Shown here piece after piece: positions 17,503 through 27,660 of a DNA stretch of 50,751 nt. Where the stretch lies: assembly GCF_014651635.1 (NCBI RefSeq), contig NZ_BMXG01000023.1:1-50751 (forward strand). The letters are read 5' to 3'. The notes under the pieces are model-generated. The model was not told the DNA's origin. It ran no database searches and saw nothing but the letters and a program-made list of their open reading frames with translations. The stretch's first letter is position 1. Every line of letters starts with the position of its first letter. This DNA comes from Cerasicoccus arenae. GTDB lineage: Bacteria > Verrucomicrobiota > Verrucomicrobiia > Opitutales > Cerasicoccaceae. The position numbers were made by a program, and so were the translations under genes.

Positions 17503-18168
17503 CTATATATTACCAGAAGCGGTCTCTACCGTGAGTTCATCTGTGCCCTCTCGAAATGGCGGAGTGACGGCTCCCCCGGACACAATCAGCTTCATCCCAT
17601 CGGCAATGGTCATTTCCATGATAATCACTTCGTCGCGTGGCACCATGAGCAGGAAGCCGCTGGTTGGGTTCGGCGTTGTGGGTACGAATACATTGACGAC
17701 TTCCGCGCCAGTTTTGTTTTGGACTTCGCCTTTGGCGTCGCTGGTCAGGAAGCCCAATACATAGACTCCCTTACGCGGATACTCGGTGAGCACCACTTTC
17801 TGAAATACGGCCTTCTGCTGTTTGCTGAAGGTGTCGACGATCTGCTTGACCGTTTTATAGACCGCATTAATGAACGGCACTGCGTTGATGATACGCTCAC
17901 TCAGATTGATGAAAATGCGCCCGATGAAATAGCGGGAGAGGAACCCGAGCAGCGTGATGACAAGCACCACGATGAAAATCGACGCGATGCTGAGCAACAG
18001 TTGGATGAACCATTGGTTGCGGATGGCTTCGTCAATAAATTGGAAAATCGCATTGCTGATCGGCTCACCGATTCGTGACAGCATGAAATTCACTACGAAA
18101 ATGGTGACGCCAAGGGGGGCGGCAATGATAAGGCCGGCAAAGAAGCCGTTGCGCAGTTGGCGAAGCAT
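17503..18168 (-). CDS. DUF502 family membrane protein
   Basis: The 221-residue protein has two membrane helices (about residues 9-30 and 55-78) and then a soluble domain with the family signature FINAVYKTVKQ, VLTEYPRKGVYVLGFLT and the later VFVPTTPNPTSGFLLMVP. DUF502 proteins are conserved envelope proteins of unknown role in many phyla. The gene starts at ATG 18166-18168 and is followed after three bases by recO. The promoter would lie in the short spacer before 18203. Confidence 0.92.
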   Translation of the reverse strand: MLRQLRNGFFAGLIIAAPLGVTIFVVNFMLSRIGEPISNAIFQFIDEAIRNQWFIQLLLSIASIFIVVLVITLLGFLSRYFIGRIFINLSERIINAVPFINAVYKTVKQIVDTFSKQQKAVFQKVVLTEYPRKGVYVLGFLTSDAKGEVQNKTGAEVVNVFVPTTPNPTSGFLLMVPRDEVIIMEMTIADGMKLIVSGGAVTPPFREGTDELTVETASGNI

Positions 18169-18202
18169 AGTTTGGAAATAAGGAAGCCCCTAATCGGACT
18201 GA

Positions 18203-18565
18203 TTAACTAAGTAATGATGGCAAACCGAACAATAGGAACAGGAAAAGCGCCATGATTAGCACGGCAGATAAGATACAACCGGCTTTTGTGCGTCCGTCAA
18301 ATCCTCCGGGGGAGAATTCCATCGGAATGTCGGTATCGATTATTACTGGCTCAATTTTTGTCGTCGCTCCGACTGGTGTTGGATTGATAGGGGGGGGGGG
18401 CGCTTGCTTCGACTGGGAAGCGGCCAAAGTTGCCCCAGAGAGGGGGGAGGGGGGGGGGACTGGTAGGGTCGAAGCGTCGGCCTGCTTGATCTGCTGGTCG
18501 AGCCATGCTAGGTGTTCACGGACGCGGTCGCGCTGAGCGCGTAATTCGTTCAGGTCGAATGACAT
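18203..18565 (-). CDS. single-pass membrane protein with coiled N-terminus
   Basis: The 120-residue product starts MSFDLNELRAQRDRVRE, a short coiled-coil-like stretch, followed by a proline-rich linker and a C-terminal membrane helix (about residues 95-118, IL SAVLIMALFLFLLFG). The ATG at 18563-18565 is chosen because the longer frame runs through the rpmA terminator at 18622-18651. Two G tracts (G10 and G11) in the gene encode the proline-rich linker. No family is recognised. Confidence 0.6.
   Translation of the reverse strand: MSFDLNELRAQRDRVREHLAWLDQQIKQADASTLPVPPPSPLSGATLAASQSKQAPPPPINPTPVGATTKIEPVIIDTDIPMEFSPGGFDGRTKAGCILSAVLIMALFLFLLFGLPSLLS
18390..18400. repeat. G11 homopolymer tract
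   Basis: Eleven G encode the PPPP of KQAPPPPIN on the minus strand. It is one of two G tracts in the same small gene. Confidence 0.85.
18449..18458. repeat. G10 homopolymer tract
   Basis: Ten G, preceded by another G6 run (18442-18447) separated by one A. They encode the PVPPPSP linker on the minus strand. Confidence 0.85.
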
Positions 18566-18621
18566 GATGAGCGTAGGGTCAAAAACGTATTCTGCGAATT
18601 CGCTCCAATGATGCGAGCAAG

Positions 18622-18651
18622 AAAAAGGCGCCATCCCGAAGGAAAGCGCCT
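18622..18651 (-). terminator. rho-independent terminator of rplU-rpmA
   Basis: Read on the minus strand, AGGCGC (18651-18646) pairs with GCGCCT (18631-18626), with extra inner pairing around a loop that includes TTCG. A TTTTTC tail follows. It lies 26 bases after the rpmA stop and would end that operon. Confidence 0.8.
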
Positions 18652-18676
18652 GTAAGTGTGAAACCAGGAGTGTGGT

Positions 18677-18934
18677 TTAGACTTCGACCAAGTGTGGCAC
18701 GACCTTCACCTTGCGGTGTAAACGGTCCCACTCAACGACGCCGTCTTCCAGCGCGAACAGGGTGAAGTCCCGACCCATACCGACATTGTTGCCGGGGTGG
18801 AAGCGGGTGCCGCGTTGGCGGATCAAGATATTACCAGCGCGAACTTTTTCGCCGCCGTATTTCTTGACGCCGAGGCGCTTTGATTCACTGTCGCGTCCAT
18901 TTCTGGAAGTTCCTTGTCCTTTTTTATGGGCCAT
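18677..18934 (-). CDS. rpmA: 50S ribosomal protein L27
   Basis: L27 lies near the peptidyl transferase centre of the large ribosomal subunit. The 85-residue protein begins [19 protein letters not shown] and contains [21 protein letters not shown] and [11 protein letters not shown], all family hallmarks. It follows rplU after a six-base gap. The N-terminus starts directly with MAHKKG, so no Firmicutes-type cleaved extension is present. Confidence 0.98.
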   Translation of the reverse strand: MAHKKGQGTSRNGRDSESKRLGVKKYGGEKVRAGNILIRQRGTRFHPGNNVGMGRDFTLFALEDGVVEWDRLHRKVKVVPHLVEV

Positions 18935-18940
18935 GACTGG

Positions 18941-19255
18941 TTAGGCGTTAATGGATTCGATCTTAATGACGGAAAGTTCTTGGCGATGTCCGGTCGTGCG
19001 GCGATAGCCCATACGACGGTGCATCTTATGGATGACAACTTTCTTGTCGCGCTTGTTTTCGAGAATCGTTGCTGCGACGTTAGCGCCTTCTACGTAAGGT
19101 GCGCCGAAACGCGTATCTGCGCCTTGACCGACACAGAGCACTTTGTCGAGGGTTACTGTATCGCCCGCCTGCGAGTCTTTATAACGATTCACGAAGATCA
19201 CATCACCTTCTGTGACGATGAACTGGCGGCCTTGGGTTTCAATAGTTGCTTTCAT
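18941..19255 (-). CDS. rplU: 50S ribosomal protein L21
   Basis: L21 binds 23S rRNA domain V and is the usual partner of L27. The 104-residue product shows [31 protein letters not shown] and the C-terminal [14 protein letters not shown] motif of the RNA-binding loop. rplU-rpmA is the universal order. Confidence 0.98.
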   Translation of the reverse strand: MKATIETQGRQFIVTEGDVIFVNRYKDSQAGDTVTLDKVLCVGQGADTRFGAPYVEGANVAATILENKRDKKVVIHKMHRRMGYRRTTGHRQELSVIKIESINA

Positions 19256-19288
19256 TTTGGAAAATGGGAAAACCGCCTAAAAAAGCGG

Positions 19289-19320
19289 ATTATATGCGCA
19301 GTGCAAGGTTTTTTTGTAAA
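19289..19320 (-). promoter_or_regulatory. candidate promoter of rplU-rpmA
   Basis: On the minus strand, TATAAT lies at 19294-19289, a perfect -10 hexamer, with only a weak -35 (TTTACA at 19320-19315) and a spacer of about 20. The 33 bases between the -10 and the rplU start include a small CCGC/GCGG hairpin (19273-19288), which could form in the leader. The evidence is the sequence match only. Confidence 0.4.
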
Positions 19321-19482
19321 CCTGCTCAAGGTTTTTACAAACAGGAAGTTCCGGAAGATCGGCAATGAAATCAGAACCTGACGGATCAGGAACTTTTCTC
19401 AAAGCAGATGTTTCGGTTAAAAAACGTATTTACTGAGCTTGTCAGCAAGTAACTTCACCGCTTATTGGTGGATGATTAAATC

Positions 19483-20235
19483 ATGGAAATTGCCGAAGCC
19501 CAGACCTATTTTCAACAAACTGAAGTTGTTGACCACTATGCCCATGCTGTTAGTCGTGTTGGCTTGTGGGTGAGCGAGGAGCGCATCTTTCGCCGTGTTT
19601 TCAAGCCGGAGGACTCTATTCTTGAGTTGGGCTGCGGGGCAGGGCGGATTGCTTTTGGCCTCTGGGAGTTGGAATACCGCCGTGTGATGGCCACGGATTA
19701 TTGCGCGGAAATGGTCGCTGAGGCACGACGGATCAATCAGGTGCTGGAATATGGCGTGCCGATTCAGCGAGCCGACGCTACGCGCTTGCCCTTTAGTGAT
19801 GGCGAGTTCGACGGTGCCATTTTCGGCTTTAATGGCCTTATGCAGATACCGGGACGCGCTAATCGCCAACGAGCCATACAGGAAATTTCCCGTGTCATTA
19901 AGCCTAGCGGTTGGTTTGTTTTCACGGGGCATGATCGTAACCGCCACGGACGCAAGAGCTTCTGGCGTGATGAAAGCAAGCTTTGGCAGAAAGGGCGTCA
20001 GCATCCTCAGGTGAAAGAATTTGGCGATCTCTACTACGAGGGAGACGAAGGTTATTGGATGTATATCCATGCGGCGGACTCCAGTGAAGTTCAGGCGGAT
20101 TTGGAAGCAGCGGGTTTCCGAGTGGACGCCTCGGCGCTGCGATCTGAAATTTGCATGGAACCTGCGGAAGTCCGTGATTTCTCAGATGATACACGCTTTT
20201 GGATTGCGCAAAAAAATGCTGATAGCCCGGCCTAA
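19483..20235 (+). CDS. class I SAM-dependent methyltransferase
   Basis: The 250-residue cytosolic enzyme has the SAM-binding motif I ILELGCGAGRIAF at about residues 46-58, motif II MATDYCAEMV, and DATRLPFSDGEFDGAIFGFNGLM with the acidic loop and motif IV position. The topology matches Methyltransf_11/25 enzymes that act on small molecules, quinones or lipids. The substrate cannot be inferred. It is the first gene of a plus-strand run but is separated by 70 bases from the next. Confidence 0.88.
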   Translation: MEIAEAQTYFQQTEVVDHYAHAVSRVGLWVSEERIFRRVFKPEDSILELGCGAGRIAFGLWELEYRRVMATDYCAEMVAEARRINQVLEYGVPIQRADATRLPFSDGEFDGAIFGFNGLMQIPGRANRQRAIQEISRVIKPSGWFVFTGHDRNRHGRKSFWRDESKLWQKGRQHPQVKEFGDLYYEGDEGYWMYIHAADSSEVQADLEAAGFRVDASALRSEICMEPAEVRDFSDDTRFWIAQKNADSPA

Positions 20236-20305
20236 ATCCGTGCTTCACATTTGCAGGGTCTGCGTTAACCTTCACCCCTTCAACCCTACCGTCTTTTAAA
20301 TCAAT

Positions 20306-21031
20306 ATGATGATCTCCTTTCGTAACTTTGCCTTTTTCGTTCTTCTTTCCAGTGTCGGCGCGCTTAATGCTGAGCCGATCGATCAGTTTCTGCAAAAGGC
20401 GCGGACGCAGTTGGGGCCAGAGAGCGTGCTGGATGATGTAGAGGCGATTCATTATAAAGGAGTCGTAATATCGCCCAGTGGAGAAAAAATGTCGGATCTG
20501 GAGCTGATTTTTGACAAGCCCAACCGCCAGCTGCTGCGCGAAATGCGCGGAGACGTCGTCAATGAAACCGCTGTCAATGGCTACGAGGGCTATGTGATGA
20601 GCTACGACCCCAATGATAAGACGAAGAAGCTGGTGCAGGTATTACGCCCAACACAGGTCAAGCGGCTCATGGCGAATGCGGTTGAAAATCTGAATTTCTT
20701 CAATGGTCCCAATAAAATACGCGGGGCAACTATCACGGACGAAGGAATTGTGGATTATAACGGGAAATCTGCGCGCAAGGTAAATTTTGCCTACCCGCTC
20801 GACCTGTATTACATTCGATATTTTGATCCCAACACGGGTGAGCTTTTGGCGACAGTGAGTAGCGATGGCCTGACAATGACGGAGAAGGATTCCTTGAATG
20901 TCGGCGGTATCAAATTCCCTAAAACCGTTGAGACCTACGATGAGACTGGTGCGTTGTTGCGCACAGTCAAGTTCACTGAAGTTACGGTGAATGAGCAGGT
21001 TCAGCCGGGAGTATTTGATTTTCCAGAATAA
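20306..21031 (+). CDS. exported LolA-like protein
   Basis: This 241-residue protein has a signal peptide ending near ALNAEP (residues 1-22). The mature region follows the LolA-like strand pattern (IHYKGVVISPSGEK, LELIFDKPNRQ, AVNGYEGYVMSYD). The C-terminal end (KFTEVTVNEQVQPGVFDFPE) is the usual terminal strand of this fold. In the family such proteins carry lipoproteins or lipids across the periplasm. It precedes hisD by 62 bases, though a functional link is not apparent. Two adjacent ATG codons could start it (20306 or 20309). Confidence 0.72.
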   Translation: MMISFRNFAFFVLLSSVGALNAEPIDQFLQKARTQLGPESVLDDVEAIHYKGVVISPSGEKMSDLELIFDKPNRQLLREMRGDVVNETAVNGYEGYVMSYDPNDKTKKLVQVLRPTQVKRLMANAVENLNFFNGPNKIRGATITDEGIVDYNGKSARKVNFAYPLDLYYIRYFDPNTGELLATVSSDGLTMTEKDSLNVGGIKFPKTVETYDETGALLRTVKFTEVTVNEQVQPGVFDFPE

Positions 21032-21093
21032 GGCGCGGATAAAGTCATTTTCCCAGTTGCGCGGTCTGGTGGCATGCGCCAAGGTTGCGCGTT

Positions 21094-22392
21094 ATGAAAA
21101 TCCTGGAGTACGGCCAACCTGGCTTTGCACAAAAACTGAAACGGGCTTGCCCATCATTTCGCGCTGCGGATGAAATTGCGGAAACAGTCCGCACGGTCAT
21201 TGCTGATGTTGAGCGTGAGGGCGACAAGGCGGTTTTTCGCTATACTGAAAAGTTTGACAAGGCCAAGCTGACAGCGCGCACGTTACGTGTGAAGGCAGAC
21301 GAGCTATCAGCCGCGCCGAAGACGTTGACGACCGCGCAGCGCAAGGCGATCAAGGAGGCCATTCATTGCGTCAAGGATTTCCACCGCAAGACCATGCCGC
21401 AGTCCTGGCACGCGAAGAATCCGCATGGTGCTACGGTGGGTGAGGCATTTTTCCCTATTCAGCGAGTTGGCCTTTACGTGCCCGGTGGCCAAGTGCCTTT
21501 GGTTTCGACAGTGATCATGAGCGCGGTGCTGGCCAAGCTGGCTGGCTGCCCTGAGGTGGCAGTTTGCACCCCCCCGGGCAAGGATGGCTCCGTGAGCCCA
21601 AGCCTACTCGCTGCGCTGCATTTGTGCGGCGTTGAAGAAGTTTACAAAATCGGAGGTGTTCAAGCGCTGGCCGCTTTGGCTATTGGGACGAAAACCGTGC
21701 CTGCTGTTGATAAAGTTTTTGGCCCTGGCAATGCCTACGTCATGGAGGCCAAGCGTGCGTTGTTTGGTCGGGTAGGGGTGGATCTTTTACCAGGACCGAG
21801 CGAAGTACTCATCATCGGTGATTCGACTTCAAATCCTGCCTTTATCGCAGCGGACCTTTTGGCTCAGGCCGAGCACGGCACGGGCAAAGAAAAGGTATTC
21901 CTTATTGTTGAGAGCCGCGAACAAGCAGCTGCCATTCAGGCCGAGATTACGGCGCAGGCCGAGACGTTATCACACCGTGACGCCGCCTTGGGCGTGTTGA
22001 AGCACCATGGGTTTTGCGTGATCGCAAGTGATCTGGAAGCGATTGCCGAGATCGCCAACTATATTGCCCCGGAGCATTTGGAGCTGCAAGTTAAGCCCGA
22101 CTCACGGAAAATACTTGCGAAGAAAATTACCACTGCCGGTGCGATGCTTATAGGAGGAGAAACTCCCACGGTGCTGGGAGATTTTACCGCTGGCCCGAGC
22201 CATACGCTGCCAACTGATCGCACTGGCCGCTTCTTTGGCGGCATGCAGGTGACGGACTACATGCGTCGCACCAGCATCGTTGAATACGACGCCAAGTCCA
22301 TTGCTTTGGCTTGGCCCGTTGTGCGCGCCTTTGCGGAAATGGAACAGCTCGATGCACATGGCCGCAGCTTGGAAATGCGTTTGGAAAAATGA
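21094..22392 (+). CDS. hisD: histidinol dehydrogenase
   Basis: HisD oxidises L-histidinol to L-histidine with two NAD+, the last step of histidine synthesis. The 432-residue product shows RVGLYVPGG, DKVFGPGNAYV, LLPGPSEVLI, DLLAQAEHG, ANYIAPEHLELQ and GPSHTLPT, all in the family order. The ATG at 21094 is used; the frame also opens from a TTG nine bases earlier. The stop TGA overlaps the ATG of the next gene (ATGA). No other his gene is adjacent. Confidence 0.97.
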   Translation: MKILEYGQPGFAQKLKRACPSFRAADEIAETVRTVIADVEREGDKAVFRYTEKFDKAKLTARTLRVKADELSAAPKTLTTAQRKAIKEAIHCVKDFHRKTMPQSWHAKNPHGATVGEAFFPIQRVGLYVPGGQVPLVSTVIMSAVLAKLAGCPEVAVCTPPGKDGSVSPSLLAALHLCGVEEVYKIGGVQALAALAIGTKTVPAVDKVFGPGNAYVMEAKRALFGRVGVDLLPGPSEVLIIGDSTSNPAFIAADLLAQAEHGTGKEKVFLIVESREQAAAIQAEITAQAETLSHRDAALGVLKHHGFCVIASDLEAIAEIANYIAPEHLELQVKPDSRKILAKKITTAGAMLIGGETPTVLGDFTAGPSHTLPTDRTGRFFGGMQVTDYMRRTSIVEYDAKSIALAWPVVRAFAEMEQLDAHGRSLEMRLEK

Positions 22393-23354
22393 TCCACTTT
22401 CGCCCAATTCATTGTCTGGCGCTTTGGCTGTCTTTCTGTGTGCTGTCTGCCGATGAGGTGCTTATCAGAGAAGAGACGGCCACTGTCTCTGTTGATGGCA
22501 AAACCGTTGTCGAGACCATTGAGGAAGTTGTTCCAGTTGTAGAGACGCCTGCCAAGACTCCGGTGGCCGAGCCGGATCGCGATTATCTGTTTTCGCTGCT
22601 GCGTTACCTCTATCGCTGGCACATCGATGCGCCCATGCTGGCGGAGGACTTTGACGCTATTGATGACGTGGTCATCGGCTATCGCGAACTCTTCCCGAAA
22701 ACTGATGCATCGGACCATAGTCGCTTTGCCGAAGTGATGGTGCCGCTGGCCCGGACTCGGGTACTGCTCAAGCAGGCGGATTACGAAATTGAAGAGCTCG
22801 GGTTGGAAGTGAAAAATCAGCGCTTCAATGTCGTAAATGTATCCTACGAGCGCGATTTTGTCTGGGACCCAGAGCTTTACTCCGTGCAGGTTTATACGCT
22901 CGAGGAAGTCTTTGACTGGCTCCACGAAACGCGCAATGATCGGCTGTTTCCAGGGCAGGAATTATTAGCCTTGATCCGCAAAGAGGTGCAGGAGGAAGTC
23001 AATGCCGAACGCCCGGATTTAATGGACCCATCGGCCCCGCAAATTGTTTATTTGGCACCCGCTTCAGAGGTCATCAACGAGGTCTGGATTTACTGGGAGA
23101 GTGGCCATCACCTTGTGCATTTTACCTCGGATGACGATCTGGCGGACATCGATACATGGAAGAGCGAGCTGCACCGCGTTGAGCTGATTGACTTGGAAGA
23201 GGATGTTGTCGTTTCCGCGTTGGAAAAGCCCGGCAGCAATGCCTACATAACCAAAGATTGGGCGGGCCGCGTGCTTTTTAACTGCATCGTGCTCGGCGTG
23301 AAATTGGTCCTGCCGCCGGCGAATTCTGGCTCACAGCAGGTCATTATACAGTAA
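22389..23354 (+). CDS. exported protein of unknown function, coupled to hisD
   Basis: The 321-residue product has a signal-peptide-like N-terminus (HCLALWLSFCVLSADE, cleavage near residue 21). The mature part is acidic and rich in aromatic residues (YRELFPKTD, WDPELYSVQVYTLEEVFDWLHE). No family is recognised. Its ATG at 22389 overlaps the hisD stop by four bases, which suggests coupled expression rather than shared function. The gene converges with mreD, three bases away. Confidence 0.65.
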   Translation: MIHFRPIHCLALWLSFCVLSADEVLIREETATVSVDGKTVVETIEEVVPVVETPAKTPVAEPDRDYLFSLLRYLYRWHIDAPMLAEDFDAIDDVVIGYRELFPKTDASDHSRFAEVMVPLARTRVLLKQADYEIEELGLEVKNQRFNVVNVSYERDFVWDPELYSVQVYTLEEVFDWLHETRNDRLFPGQELLALIRKEVQEEVNAERPDLMDPSAPQIVYLAPASEVINEVWIYWESGHHLVHFTSDDDLADIDTWKSELHRVELIDLEEDVVVSALEKPGSNAYITKDWAGRVLFNCIVLGVKLVLPPANSGSQQVIIQ

Positions 23355-23357
23355 GCA

Positions 23358-23882
23358 CTACTGCGGAGGGGCGTCGGCTCGCGGGTCCGTTCCAAAGAGC
23401 TGCATCGCGCCGTATTGGAGATCAATAAACCAGCTACCAACGGGGTATATCAGGATTGCAGAGAGCATTGCATCAACCATCACGCGCTGCATGTAAGGCA
23501 AAATGCCGACTTCAGGGCTTAGCAACGCAGACTGTATAAGGATAAGCAGGGTGTTGGCTGCGGCCAATGCAGTTAGCAGTTGGAATCGCCGAAACCGTCG
23601 TAGCTGGCTGCTGAACTGGCGAAAAATTACGTAGCCCAAACCATAAACCACCAGAAATGGCGCGATCTTTTCACTGTACGGCGCTGCATAAAACAAAGCC
23701 GTGGCAAGGCAAAGCGGAATACCCCAGCGGGGTGGCACATGGAGTGCTGGCAGAAGGGTTAGAAGTCCGGGAAGGCAAAAATAAAACCCATAAAGCGAGA
23801 CCGTGTCATTCACCAGCCGTAGCAGCGCGATTAGCAGAAGATTTGCGAAAAAAAACAGGGGCCAGCGCAGATCAAGTTCCAT
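23358..23882 (-). CDS. mreD: rod-shape determining protein MreD-like
   Basis: MreD is a small membrane protein of the elongasome. The 174-residue product has about five hydrophobic segments and little else; the assignment rests on position directly after mreC and on length. It begins at ATG 23880-23882 (MELDLRWPLFFF), 11 bases inside the mreC 3' end, the usual coupling. The longer frame start adds 15 residues that overlap mreC and look unlikely. Confidence 0.7.
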   Translation of the reverse strand: MELDLRWPLFFFANLLLIALLRLVNDTVSLYGFYFCLPGLLTLLPALHVPPRWGIPLCLATALFYAAPYSEKIAPFLVVYGLGYVIFRQFSSQLRRFRRFQLLTALAAANTLLILIQSALLSPEVGILPYMQRVMVDAMLSAILIYPVGSWFIDLQYGAMQLFGTDPRADAPPQ

Positions 23883-24738
23883 CCCCGTCCTCCATTTCAC
23901 TTCGCTCGACTGCACGCTCCTGGCCAAACGGAATCACGACGGCGACTTCTCGCAAGCCTGCCAATTGCGGGCTGAGTCGCACCGTAGCACGCTGAAAATA
24001 TCCATCCGAACCAGGCTCTAGCGTCGTAATTTCACCGATAGTTAACCCAGCAGGAAAAATGCCTCCCAGTTCCGAAGAGACTAATTTACGCGGCTCGTTG
24101 GGCGTCACTGTGATGGTGGGGGGGACGTTCAATGCCTCGCCACGCGGCGGACTGAAGGGTGGGTTGATGACGCCCAGATAAGTCACCGGCGCTGCCTCAC
24201 CCACGACATTCGCCGCCATACGAAAGCCCGGACTGCTGACCAGCTCCACGGTCGCCGTGTAGGCAAAAACTTCGCGCACACGGCCTACCACGCCGCCATT
24301 GTAAATGACCGCCGCTCCTACGGGGATGTCATAGTTTTCGCCTTTGCGGATGACGAGTTGTTGCCACCAGGCGGAAATGTCACGCTGGGCCACGCGGGCG
24401 ATTTCGTAGCGAAATTCTTGTCGCGACGGCAAATTAAGAAGACTCTCCAAGCGTGCTATTTCGGCGTCTTTGGTCAGGTTTTCCTGTTGGGCGACCTGAT
24501 ACGTTGCATTCAATCGGGAAAGGTCCCGCCCGGCTTCAATTAAGTCATTTTTTGATCGCGTCCTGAGGGACCAATAAGTCTGCAAATCCTTTGCGTAGCC
24601 TTGTACTGCGATCAACGGCGCCTGGAATTCAAAAAACGCGTCCTTCCCGAATCGTTTGATCGCGATTGGCGTGAGCTCCCACAACGCCAAGAAAAGCAGC
24701 AACGCAATGAGCGGCTTTAGTAGACGGAGGGATTTCAT
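23872..24738 (-). CDS. mreC: rod-shape determining protein MreC
   Basis: MreC is a bitopic membrane protein of the elongasome that links MreB to the cell-wall synthases. The 288-residue product has one N-terminal membrane helix (residues 7-25), a coiled-coil region (about 60-100) and the two-lobed periplasmic beta domain. Family motifs are visible, such as NGGVVGRVREVF and GGIFPAGLTIGEI. It follows mreB after 157 bases, a longer spacer than usual that holds a short inverted repeat (24756-24766 with 24862-24872). A G7 run lies at 24118-24124. Confidence 0.9.
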   Translation of the reverse strand: MKSLRLLKPLIALLLFLALWELTPIAIKRFGKDAFFEFQAPLIAVQGYAKDLQTYWSLRTRSKNDLIEAGRDLSRLNATYQVAQQENLTKDAEIARLESLLNLPSRQEFRYEIARVAQRDISAWWQQLVIRKGENYDIPVGAAVIYNGGVVGRVREVFAYTATVELVSSPGFRMAANVVGEAAPVTYLGVINPPFSPPRGEALNVPPTITVTPNEPRKLVSSELGGIFPAGLTIGEITTLEPGSDGYFQRATVRLSPQLAGLREVAVVIPFGQERAVERSEMEDGDGT

Positions 24739-24895
24739 CGGGGAGGTTAAAATACAAAGGTTAAAGTTTAAAGCATCAGCATGTGACGGGAGAAACAGCA
24801 GGTGAATAGTTGCTGATTAACCAAGACCAAAGAAAGTCAATCGAGACGCAAGTCCCCAATTCTTTAACCTTTCTAACTTTGGCCTTTAAACTCCT

Positions 24896-25927
<1,032 letters not shown>

Positions 25928-26010
25928 GAACTTGTCAAAGACAAACAGCGTGTAAACAATGGTTTATGCGATTTGTCTTCACTTGCGAGACCGTAAAGCC
26001 TCCATATTGC

Positions 26011-27660
26011 CTACTCTGCGCTTGGAAATCCTGCGGTTTGCACGACTGGCACGACTTCACCAATGACTGATTGGAGGCGCGCAAGCCCGGCTTCGCGTCC
26101 GTCGGGGCAGTCCGTTTGTGCGAATAAATAGGCCCAGCGGTGACTTTGCAGGCGAGTCAACCTATCCCAGGCAAACCAAGCCATCCGCTCGATATTTGTT
26201 GCGGCAACGCGGTCCCGACCAACAAACCAATAGGCAAACAAGCCAGGGATGACTACTTCGCCGTCCTCGGTCTGTACTGTGCGCTCGATTTCAAGTACTG
26301 TCGCCTCTAAGCCATCGGGCATCCCAGGTATGGCAAAATCGTGTAGGCTCTTGCGTTCAATGCGCCAGCCTTGCCCGACGAGGCAAAGTTCAGGCCGATG
26401 AATGGCCCCTCGGCCTTTTCCGCAAAGCACAATCGAGAAGTAAACCAGTTCGCCACCACCGTCGAGATGGATGTAGTTGCTGCGTGAAAATCCAGTGTCG
26501 GGCGGCAGCACGGTGCGTTCAATTTCGCTTATGGGGGCCACCTTACCCGCCCACTCGAGGCCGGGTCCGAGCAAGTTGGGCAGTGGCTGTGGTTGCTCGC
26601 CATCAGCAGTCAGGCGGACGCCAGCTTCGGCGCTTCGGCCTAGGTTCTCGACCTTGGCGGCAAAGGCTGCACAAAGTGCAATGGAGCCCAGACCAACGAC
26701 GAGCGTCAACCCCAGTGCTCGGGTGCTCGTTAGTGGTTTCTGTGATGTTTGACGAACGGCCAAAGGTTTTTCTGGTATCCATTTTTCCAAGGCAGACACC
26801 GTTGCCAGCGCCAGTCCCAGCACGATCACGAATACCAAAAAACCGAACCATTCGTGGACGACCATTCCAGCCTCTTGACCGAACCATTCTGCTGCGAGGA
26901 TGATCGTAAAAATCCGCGCAACATTGCCGAGGTAGGCGAAGGGGAAGGCTACCGCTAGCAGGAATCCACGCCGCCACCAGGTGCGAAAGCAGCAATAGCC
27001 GACTAGCAGCGTCAACGCCGTTAGGGCAACGAGTGAACGGATGCCGGAGCAGGCAGGTTCGACGTCATAATTAAAGGAGCCGTCGGGCGAAATCAGGTGG
27101 GTGCCATTGCGAAACACACCGATGCCGACCAAGTGAGCGAGCGTGGTGGAGCTCTGGATAACCGCGAGTCGTAGGTAGAAACCAAATTCGTCAAAAAGGA
27201 ACTCCAGGGGCAGCGCGAAAAGCAGGAAAAGGAGCGGAAAAGCGCTTGCGCGGCCAGCGCGTCGACCCCCAGCCAGCCAAGCAATACCATTGATGAAAAC
27301 CAACAGACCGACGATCGAAATACGCGCTTGCTCGACGATCAGCCCGCCAGCATGCAGCGCTAGCCCTGCCATGATCAACAAGACCGCGGCTCGCGGGCAA
27401 GGCTCAGACGAATCCTCCGGCGTGCGTCGCCAGTTCCAGATCGTGAGGCCAATGGAAGTCAGCAGGATAATTGGCCCATATTCGGTCTGGCTGCGTGGGT
27501 TAAACCATTGTAATCCCCACCAGGCAAACAGCGATTCGGTATTGAAATATGAGCGCACGTTGTTGCCGTAAAACTGGAACAGCCATGCTCCCGCAAAGCT
27601 GAGCAAGGCGGCGCTGATCCAAGCCAATCGGTGTTGGGCGCTAGTCATAATCACCCGCAT
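26011..27660 (-). CDS. exosortase fused to an EpsI-like C-terminal domain
   Basis: The 549-residue protein has an N-terminal exosortase with about eight membrane segments, followed by a soluble EpsI-type domain (about residues 310-549). The catalytic residues typical of exosortases are all visible: Cys204 in EPACSGIRSL, Arg249 in NVARI and His269 in HEWFGF. The EpsI part has IHRPELCLVGQGW at 420-432, the characteristic motif of EpsI proteins of polysaccharide export loci. Exosortases cleave PEP-CTERM signals; two such substrates are in this window (1-198 and 46357-47028). The start is near the end of the GT9 gene, with an overlap of 20 bases (or eight if the second ATG at 27648 is used). Confidence 0.9.
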   Translation of the reverse strand: MRVIMTSAQHRLAWISAALLSFAGAWLFQFYGNNVRSYFNTESLFAWWGLQWFNPRSQTEYGPIILLTSIGLTIWNWRRTPEDSSEPCPRAAVLLIMAGLALHAGGLIVEQARISIVGLLVFINGIAWLAGGRRAGRASAFPLLFLLFALPLEFLFDEFGFYLRLAVIQSSTTLAHLVGIGVFRNGTHLISPDGSFNYDVEPACSGIRSLVALTALTLLVGYCCFRTWWRRGFLLAVAFPFAYLGNVARIFTIILAAEWFGQEAGMVVHEWFGFLVFVIVLGLALATVSALEKWIPEKPLAVRQTSQKPLTSTRALGLTLVVGLGSIALCAAFAAKVENLGRSAEAGVRLTADGEQPQPLPNLLGPGLEWAGKVAPISEIERTVLPPDTGFSRSNYIHLDGGGELVYFSIVLCGKGRGAIHRPELCLVGQGWRIERKSLHDFAIPGMPDGLEATVLEIERTVQTEDGEVVIPGLFAYWFVGRDRVAATNIERMAWFAWDRLTRLQSHRWAYLFAQTDCPDGREAGLARLQSVIGEVVPVVQTAGFPSAE

